Source: Adiantum capillus-veneris
Taxonomy: Eukaryota > Streptophyta > Polypodiopsida > Polypodiales > Pteridaceae
Direction of reading: 5' to 3'
Assembly (NCBI GenBank): GCA_014529385.2
Contig: CM043952.1
Coordinates: 61,520,119 to 61,584,118, forward strand
DNA: 64,000 bases
The notes under the pieces were generated by a model, which did no database searches, had not been told where the DNA came from, and was given only the letters and a program-made list of their open reading frames with translations. Made by a program: the position numbers and the translations under genes. This document shows positions 56,880 through 64,000 of the stretch, one piece after another (position 1 is the stretch's first letter; each line of letters starts with the position of its first letter).

Positions 56880-57869
56880 TGTGAGCGGGATGGGAACACA
56901 CACAATGCCTCTATAATCACCCAACACACACTCTTGGGATGATACACACACACACACACACTATGGGGCACCACTCGGCTTACACAACCCACCTGGATGA
57001 GACACGGAACACACCTATGGAGTGAGAGGAGAGAGACTATCCATTTGCCCACTCCACACACAGAGACACACACACACACACCCAGAAAACTCAGCTCAAA
57101 AGAGGAGAATTTCTGATGTTTAGATACAATTGAGCTTGGGCCAACACCAATGGGGCAAATAGCTCATACAATATGGATGAAATATGCCAGATACAATCAC
57201 AAATTGGAGCAGAGATTTCGCTCAACAGGAGAAACTTACACAGCCAAAATAGCAGGAAAAAGTGAGGAATTTGGTAAAATGGACAGCGCCATCGCATCCA
57301 GAATGGCCCAAAACCCCAGTCTACAATATCAAAGTGCTCAAATCCAACCTTGGATGAGCAGTTTATGGCCAAAACAGGCTCCAAAAACAGCAAAAACTCA
57401 GTTGCGGATGTTCCTCCTCTTCTCTCCACTTTCTTTCTGGTCTTCTCTCAGGTTTTTTAGTTACCACACTTAGCTTTATTACTTGGGCACCTTTGGTCTT
57501 TTAGTTGACCTCTAACGGACCCCGAACAGGCCAAAAAGTGGCCTCGCAGTGCATAGTTGTCACCCTGTTGCATCCATCCGCACACGTAGCCCTCAACTTT
57601 CCAATAATGCATCCCGCAACCATGTGAAGTGGCTCCCAGATACAGTTCTAATGACGACCTTTTTGCATAATTATCACAAGAAAACACCCACATTGTGTCC
57701 GTACTTATCCACGTGCAAATATTGACCCCCTTCGAGCTCCTGACGCCACTAGATGCCATCTGACACACCTGCTTACCACCTGGCTCTGGAAAATGGGCAA
57801 TCCTTTATTCGATGCACCATGCATGTGTATGTACATATGTGCAATCACTTCTTCCAAAAACTCCTAACA
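56880..57869 (-). repeat. Element C 5' LTR
   Basis: 990 bp, tgtgagcggg...ctcctaaca. Contains a short CA run (56945-56960). Its outer edge at 57869 abuts LINE coding sequence, so C landed in or next to a LINE copy. Confidence 0.88.
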
Positions 57870-58319
57870 ACGGCTTGGGAGAAATTCGGAGGTTCTCACT
57901 TCCGCCATTACACCACACACGTTGCCCCAAACTACAAATCTCTCTTCTTCTCCGAACGAGGTAACCGAACCCATCCCTACATCCTTGAGCCCATCCCATT
58001 GAGTGCGATTCGCACCATTGTCTCCATTCGTCTTAGCTTCCATTCTCTACGTTGCAAGATAGGATGTTGGGGCACTAGCGAGGAGTCTCATCGACTTTGC
58101 ACCTTATGCCGTCGTCAAGTGCGAGAGAGTGAGTACCACACACTACTTGAGTGCTCATCTTTTGACCACATTAGGTCCTCTTTTCCCCATATATTCAGCC
58201 ATGAGCTCTCCCTACATACCTTCCTCTCCCAACCACGATGTGAACTCTCTATTGTGACGCTCATTTCAACCATTTTTGAGCATCGAGAGTCACTTATGAC
58301 CTCCACTCACACCACGTAA
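57870..58319 (+). pseudogene. LINE C-terminal zinc region, truncated
   Basis: The frame reads SAIRTIVSIRLSFHSLRCKIGCWG, CTLCRRQVRESEYHTLLECSSFDHIRSSF. The CX2C...HxxxxC knuckle is the one that closes many LINE ORF2 proteins. The open frame extends left into the C LTR, but that part is LTR sequence, so the left edge is the element junction. No RT. The frame ends at 58319 with a TAA just before a microsatellite. Confidence 0.6.
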
Positions 58320-58432
58320 CATGTTCATTTGGTCCCATAGGTCATATTTGACCTCTGAGGACGATAATAGAACTATCTATCTATCTATCTATCTCTATCC
58401 TAAGCGCCGTCGGATCTTTTTCTCTCTTGATC

Positions 58433-58582
<150 letters not shown>

Positions 58583-58897
58583 AGGAGAAGTATACACCTA
58601 AATCAGTTTACATCAAGATTAGTACTAACAAAAAGAGAGATTTAAAGTTTTATAACCCAAGAAATCCCAAAACATCTTTGCCAAAGGTCCAATTCCTACC
58701 CAATCTATATCAACTTTGTCAGCTATAATACGTGGCGGAAAATGTGTCACAACATTGTACATTCTTGGGCTTCCCTCTAAGTTTGGATATGTGTGTTTAC
58801 GGCTAAGAGCATTTTAGACATGAACTTTGCTTAGCACAGGTTGATGTATGAACATGTTTTCATTTTGGCTCAATCCAAGAACTCTCAAGAAAATGAA
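58583..58897. other. No gene seen
   Basis: Spacer between the microsatellite and the end of the MULE-like element. No motif recognised. Confidence 0.4.
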
Positions 58898-61800
58898 TTA
58901 CAAGTGCTTGCAAGCCAAATAAGATTTTTTCTTGGCCTCCCTATCGGTGAAATCAGGGCATGTGCAATAGGGCTCATCCTTGATATGCACCTCATACACC
59001 CCCACATGTCCATCTATTGTGTGATGCTCAACCTTGAAGACTTCATGTGCTTTGTCTACAATGCATTCCTCTTCAATCACCTTAACCTTTAAACAAAGAG
59101 CGTGACCAATTTTCTTAGCTGCCTTCTCTGAAATGGAAGTCCAAAAATTTGACTCTTCTGTCATTTCTTAGAATTGAACCACTGCTACTTTCTTTGTTGA
59201 AGCGAAAGAGGAATCACCTCCACCCCTAGGAGGAGTTCGCATGGTTGTTGCACTCTCTCAATCTCTTCTAGCTATCTCCACTTGAAATCCTCCTTTAAGT
59301 AGTACCTCAACTTCTTCATCTATGAGATTTGTTCCTAGATCAACCGGCCAAGTTGTTGGAGGAGGAACTGGCCTTGGTTCTATATTATGATCCACCACAT
59401 AGCAATGAATAACATGTCTGGGGTAGAACCAAAACCATTGTCTGAGTAGCCCATATGGATGTTTTCTATACCCCTCAAAGGATGGTGCAGGAGTCCCTTT
59501 ATTACATGCCACAATATTCTTTCCACATCTTTTTCCACCGCTGGGGTGCCATGCATGTCACATGACTACCAATAATGGTTCTTCTGATTGCCCGAATAGC
59601 TTCATTGACCTTTCATTCCAAAACACAAAACTTCGTCTTCTCTTTGGAATTCTCAATCCCATCTACTACCCCTAAATCTGCCGTGAAAATGATCTTCCTT
59701 GGACTTTCATGTGTTGTGCAGTCTCGTGTTTTTGTATTGTACTCTAGCCTATGTGTCAATTCATCCTCAACATCAATCACAATCAATGGCCCTCGCTTTT
59801 GCTGAACGATTTCTTTGTCTCCTTCAAGCGGGGTACGAGCCTTACACATGGGTGTTCCAGATGTAGCCTCATTTACTACTCTTATCACTTGTGTTGGACT
59901 AGAGGAAACTCTTTCCTTGAGCCTCTCTAGTGAAGGACCCTTTCCAATATGTTTACCTTGAGAGTAAGAAATTGTCTTGGTTCTTTGTAGTAATTCATTT
60001 TCCATATCTGAAGTACATGCATCATACACTGATATTTTTATTTTGAACCCTTCACCTACAAGCCAGCTACCATGCTTGCTCTCGGTCAAGTTGGTTCTTG
60101 GAGTGTTTTCCCCATCAGCGCTTCTCTCTATTGCTGACACAATGCCCCCCCAATGTGCAATACGCACCTCTCCCACCAACTCAACCAAGAGTCCATTGCA
60201 AGAATGTTTTTATCCATGCAGTTTTCATTTCTTCACCATTGTCGAAGTAGACGAGACTCCGTTCCATCTGCCTCTTTAGAGGGGGCTAGAAGCCATTTTT
60301 TTCACATGTCTTTGTGAGTTTGTTGAGATGAAGAGTGTTTGCCCCATCAGCGCTTCTCTCTATTGCTGACATGATGCCCCCCCAATGTGCAATACACACC
60401 TCCCACCAACTCAACCAAGAGTCCATTGCAAGAATGTTTTTATCCATGCAGTTTTCATTTCTTCACCATTGTCGAAGTAGATGAGACTCCGTTGCATCTG
60501 CCTCTTTAGAGGGGGATAGAAGTCATTTTTTTCACATGTCTTTGTGAGTTTGTTGATATGAAGAGACAATGTACTTTGTGGTGTGTGCCACCATGCTTTT
60601 TTTACAATGAAAAAGGCAAGATCGCACTCGATGTTGTAGAGCATTATCTTTGCCACCATTGAACACTGTGAGAACTGCATTCTAGTTGGCTTGAGATTTC
60701 GTCCACCATATATTCCTAAGACAACAAACCCTGGATTGTAAACGTGGCATGTCATGGTCACCCAATCCGCCACTCGGTGAGTGTGATCAAATTGCACCCA
60801 AGCGTGCCGAAAATCTTCAAGTCCACTTCATCACATTCGATTAACCATTTCCAATCCAAATGCAGGACCAACTATAGACATCTTGAACACAAAGCACCAC
60901 TCCCCTTTTGCTCCTTGCTTGGGGAGCCTGCTTTTGTGGAAAAATTCATATGTGCAATCTCTTTTTAGCCGCAGCAAGGAGTCCACACCAAAGCTCTCCT
61001 TTGTTGACCCATTGCAGCCACGGACCTTCAAAACCTATATTGCAAAGTTAAATTACTTTAAAATATTATGTCCAAACAAGAGAAACATAAAATTATCCTC
61101 ACCAATTGTCCTCCACCGAGGGACCCATTGCCTCAGCAACATTTAGAAATTCTTGCTCACCAAGTACATGGCTAGAACCCCCCTCTTACATCGAAGTTGT
61201 TGTCACAATTTCCTTTGACACACACATTTGTACCTTTCTTGCGCCTGCATGTCTATCCACACTGAGAACTCATGCAACCATTTCTTCGGTTTTATCGGTG
61301 AGCCCTTTTTGACGACCCATCTCGCATGTCATGTTGGTGAATTCCTTGATGTACCATTATCTGCTCATGCTCTCATCCCTTGGCATGACATAATATACGA
61401 AGCAATCACATGTATGCAAACAAATGGGCAGTGACCGCAATACTGGAAAGTAAGCTTGCCATCAAGTCCGTCGCAAAACTTGCCCATGCTAGGTAAATTT
61501 AGCATGCTGCCTTTGAAATGCGTTGTGTTTGACTTCCCAAAATTAACCAATTTGGGACAATTTTTGAGACATTTTAGAGCATATGCACACTGAATTTTGC
61601 GACACACTCTAGGAAATGCGATATTTGAGGTTTGCGGTTTTGTCCAATGGTGTGGATCGTACTTATGTTCCATAGTATCCATTGGATGAACCTTTCTTAA
61701 GGTCAGTGGAAACTCAAACATTGTCATTGTACACCTTTGGTATTTCCGACACTTGTTTGATTTCCACTATCTTTGAAAGAAGCTTCGTCAAAGTGTTGGG

Positions 61801-62217
61801 ATTTGCATTACATTAAAAAATGACAAATTACTATTTGTACTCCTTACCTCCATAGAGTTTTGAAATGTTGCTCTCTAAAGAGTTGTTCCTTTCTTGGCTA
61901 GTAAGGTCTATGTAGGGAAAATCCACCAATGGAGCAGCCATGCCACTAGAATTTGAGACTATGTCATCTTCAACTAGCACCACAAACTTTGTAGGAAGAG
62001 ATTCATCCACCACAACATAAAACTCCTCTCCCAAGTGATTGTTTGTTCTCTTCGTTGGCACTGTCAACTCTTCACTCCCAACCATGACAATTGCGTGCAA
62101 AGCAGAAAAAGTTTGTGGCAAAATATGCTCATGTAGATATTTAACCCCAAAGATAATCTTCCCATTGGTCAAGGAAAAAACGCTTTTGAAAGAAGGAAAG
62201 ACTATAGTGCATAACAT
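58898..62217 (-). pseudogene. MULE-like transposase pseudogene with SWIM finger
   Basis: Pieces on the minus strand, N to C: an N-terminal segment (62217-61831); a Cys-rich segment with CHNCPKLVNFGKS-like residues and FQYCGHCPFVCIHV (61727-61365); a transposase-like segment HTHRVADWVTMTCHVYNP (60797-60411); a linker (60188-59613); and a C-terminal SWIM finger CTCPDF...YLACKHL (CxCxnCxH) near 58898-58960. SWIM fingers close MULE transposases and the FAR1-like proteins domesticated from them. Frames change between pieces, and a 233-bp tandem duplication lies in the middle. The DDE residues were not all located. Terminal inverted repeats were not found. Confidence 0.6.
60098..60563. repeat. 233-bp tandem duplication inside the MULE-like pseudogene
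   Basis: 60098-60330 and 60331-60563 are near-identical (shared agtgttt.ccccatcagcgc, ctattgctgac, gagtccattgcaagaatg, cctctttagaggggg). 233 is not a multiple of three, so the duplication shifts the frame. Confidence 0.9.
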
Positions 62218-64000
62218 GATAGTCGAGTAGAAAAGATAAGCAAGAGATTGAAAACATGAGAGTGGGAGTGTTTAGGGTAGAGGGGCTAGTATAGAGACAC
62301 TTAACTTGGGAAGGCTATAGGGAGGGGAAAATTTGAGAAGTTTGTGGATTTAGTGTAATGGCTAGGCTCTCTATGAGTAGGGCAAAAGATGGAGGTGGGA
62401 TGGTGACCTGGCACTAAAGGTAATTATCTTTTCTAGGTAGTCTTTTACTTTCTTTGTAACAAATTTAGGGGTGAGAAGAGAGACTTCCCCCCCCGGCCAA
62501 AGTTCGTCCTCACCCATCATATCATCAGTTGACTCACTGTCAGCTCTGAGTTTTCCACAGCACCATTGCCCCATTTGCCTACGTACACAAAACGCAGTGC
62601 TCCTTTGAGCTTGAGCGTGCATCATGTGGTTCGCCGCCTTGCAAACTGAAGAGCACGCAATAGCCTAATGCTCATGTGGGTTGTTTCCCTTGTATGGGTT
62701 TCTCTGCACCCGCCCGTATCTAGCAGACTGCTATGATCAAACTGCTTGTGGTCTATGACAGACTCTGCAATGCACCCAGCCTTTAAATTCAGACTTTGTG
62801 GTTGTAATATTGCTTGATCTTGTCTCAACGACTTTGAAACAGAGCAACTTCCTTGCTCCCACTTACACATATTGTAGTTGATATGGCTTTGCGCATGCTT
62901 TCTCAACCTCTTGTTGGTCGAGCACCCAGCAACGCTCCCCATCAGGTATTTCAAGGCTTACATTTTCTAGAGAGGTTTTTACTATTGCATGTTGCATCTT
63001 GATTTGGCAAAATGTAAAGGGATTCTGGTACTCATGTTGCATATGAGGTGAATCACAAGCAAACAGTATAGCAAGGGTTCTTTTTTGGAATTTTGATGGC
63101 TGGCTATGGGCATTTGTAGGTTTTGTATGTCATCATGGAAAAGTGTTAGCATGTGAGTTAGTAAGGTGAGATCCTTTCTCACTCAGTAATTTGACTGCTA
63201 CCTTCAAATTTTGTGTTAATCTATGGCCTAAAACTTAATCACTCGTTAATCATGGAACAACATTTTGAATTATAATGGTGAAACTTGTTGGCCTTTATGT
63301 CTTGATTGTTACTCGATTATTATGTTCTCATCCAAGGGTTTTGATATGTACATAATCATGGAAAAGGACCTGCACGTGAGTTTGCAAGTTGAGATACTTT
63401 CACTCAATAATTTGACTGATGTGTGTTAATCTATGGCTTGAGACTTTATAATGTTAATCAAGAGTTGCCTCTTGAATCATAATCTCAAAACTTGGTGTCC
63501 ATTTTTTCTTTATTGTGCTCGATTATTGTGTTCTCAACAAAGGTTTGGGAACTAGCATTTTCTGATCAGGCGTGCTGAGGCTTGAATCTTGACACTAAGA
63601 AGCTGTTCATTTAATTAAATTGAAGGACATCACAATCTTAAGAGTACTATTTTTTCACTCACAGTTTTTAGCTTTACTTTGTGTTTGGAGTCATAGAGTT
63701 AGTAAGCTGTTCACTCAAATAAATGGAAAAGAGTCTCTTTTTCATTGTGAAATTATAATGGACTTTGGAGAAACATGATTAAGTACTAGATTAAAAAAAG
63801 AGGGTCTTTGCCTAAACAAAGTATTAACTGAAAGAAAATCACATCTGATGAAATTATATGTAAAAACACTTAAAAGACATGTAGGAGAAAAGGCCTTGAT
63901 TAACTTGGAGAAATTACATGTCTAAATGGGAAAGTAATAAATTAAGAGTGTCGAGAAGGGAAAGATGGGTTAACAAAACCCGATTAGATAGACTTCAAAA
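62218..64000. other. Non-coding end of window with a diverged tandem repeat
   Basis: 63130-63355 and 63356-63545 are diverged direct repeats (catggaaaag, gtgagtt.g.aag.tgagat.ctttc.ctca.taatttgactg, gttaatctatggc, ctcgattatt.tgttctca). Two minus-strand ORFs of 84 and 110 codons (62371-62954) have no recognised motif. No RNA gene seen. Confidence 0.5.

Larger units (their letters stand above)
40365..57869 (-). mobile_element. Element C: decayed Ty3/gypsy retrotransposon, host of element D
   Basis: The right (5') LTR is 56880-57869; the left (3') LTR is 40365-41185 and truncated. Internal order on the minus strand: PBS (56857-56873), leader with a hAT MITE, gag, protease, RT, RNase H, second RNase H, integrase, the last split by element D (42426-51259). 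The second, archaeal-type RNase H upstream of integrase is, from general knowledge, a Tat-lineage feature. Pol from 53791 to 51230 stays in one frame but has many stops. Confidence 0.85.

Noticed and set aside
57753-57869. Start of the 188-codon ORF at 57753
   Set aside because: This part is the element C LTR; only the residues after 57870 look like LINE protein.

Overview
This is plant nuclear DNA, most likely from a leptosporangiate fern of the Ceratopteris or Adiantum kind. That reading rests on the style of the decayed PLS-type pentatricopeptide (PPR) repeats (runs such as KRIHDHIVSQGLLKEN), the fern-like Ty3/gypsy relics, and very long GA/TC and AC microsatellites. I found no intact host gene. 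The window is a graveyard of transposable elements (TEs) with PPR pseudogenes between them. The species call is inference from remembered family style, not from a search.

Layout. 1-3.4 kb: a ~1.08 kb unit in tandem, each copy carrying a Helitron-like 5' terminus and the last also a canonical Helitron 3' terminus. 3.4-7.5 kb: mostly non-coding, with a 115-nt near-perfect hairpin and a PPR scrap. 7.55-9.15 kb: tail-to-tail LINE fragments, two with target-site duplications (TSDs). 9.2-10.0 kb: a broken Cys-rich ORF of a transposon-like family. 10.1-11.6 kb: a degenerate satellite built on the palindrome GGTAGCTACC, plus huge microsatellites. 11.6-15.5 kb: a gypsy pol scrap, an LTR edge and two back-to-back LINE tails. 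15.6-21.5 kb: a segmentally duplicated PPR pseudogene array. 22.0-23.3 kb: a dead LINE reverse transcriptase (RT). 23.36-24.70 kb: a non-autonomous DNA transposon flanked by TTAA.

26.5-39.7 kb: a decayed gypsy element (A, + strand). Its gag is split by a young element B (27,696-37,478, - strand), which has near-identical LTRs, an intact gag-like ORF of 1201 codons and a protease ORF, but no recognisable RT, RNase H or integrase. B's outer left end is a 1.17 kb palindrome made of two LTRs head to head.

40.4-57.9 kb: a second nest. A decayed gypsy element with a second RNase H (C, - strand) has its integrase split by a related element D (42,426-51,259, - strand). The host reading frame resumes exactly at the insertion site. 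A 448-bp hAT-type MITE with an 8-bp TSD sits in C's leader. 57.9-58.6 kb: a LINE C-terminus and a microsatellite. 58.9-62.2 kb: a broken MULE-like transposase with a SWIM finger. 62.2-64 kb: non-coding.

How it fits together: nesting gives relative ages (B younger than A, D younger than C). B depends on RT and integrase supplied in trans. The microsatellites are partly spread by the elements, since they sit inside LTRs. All boundaries and similarities were read by eye; no database search or alignment program was run.
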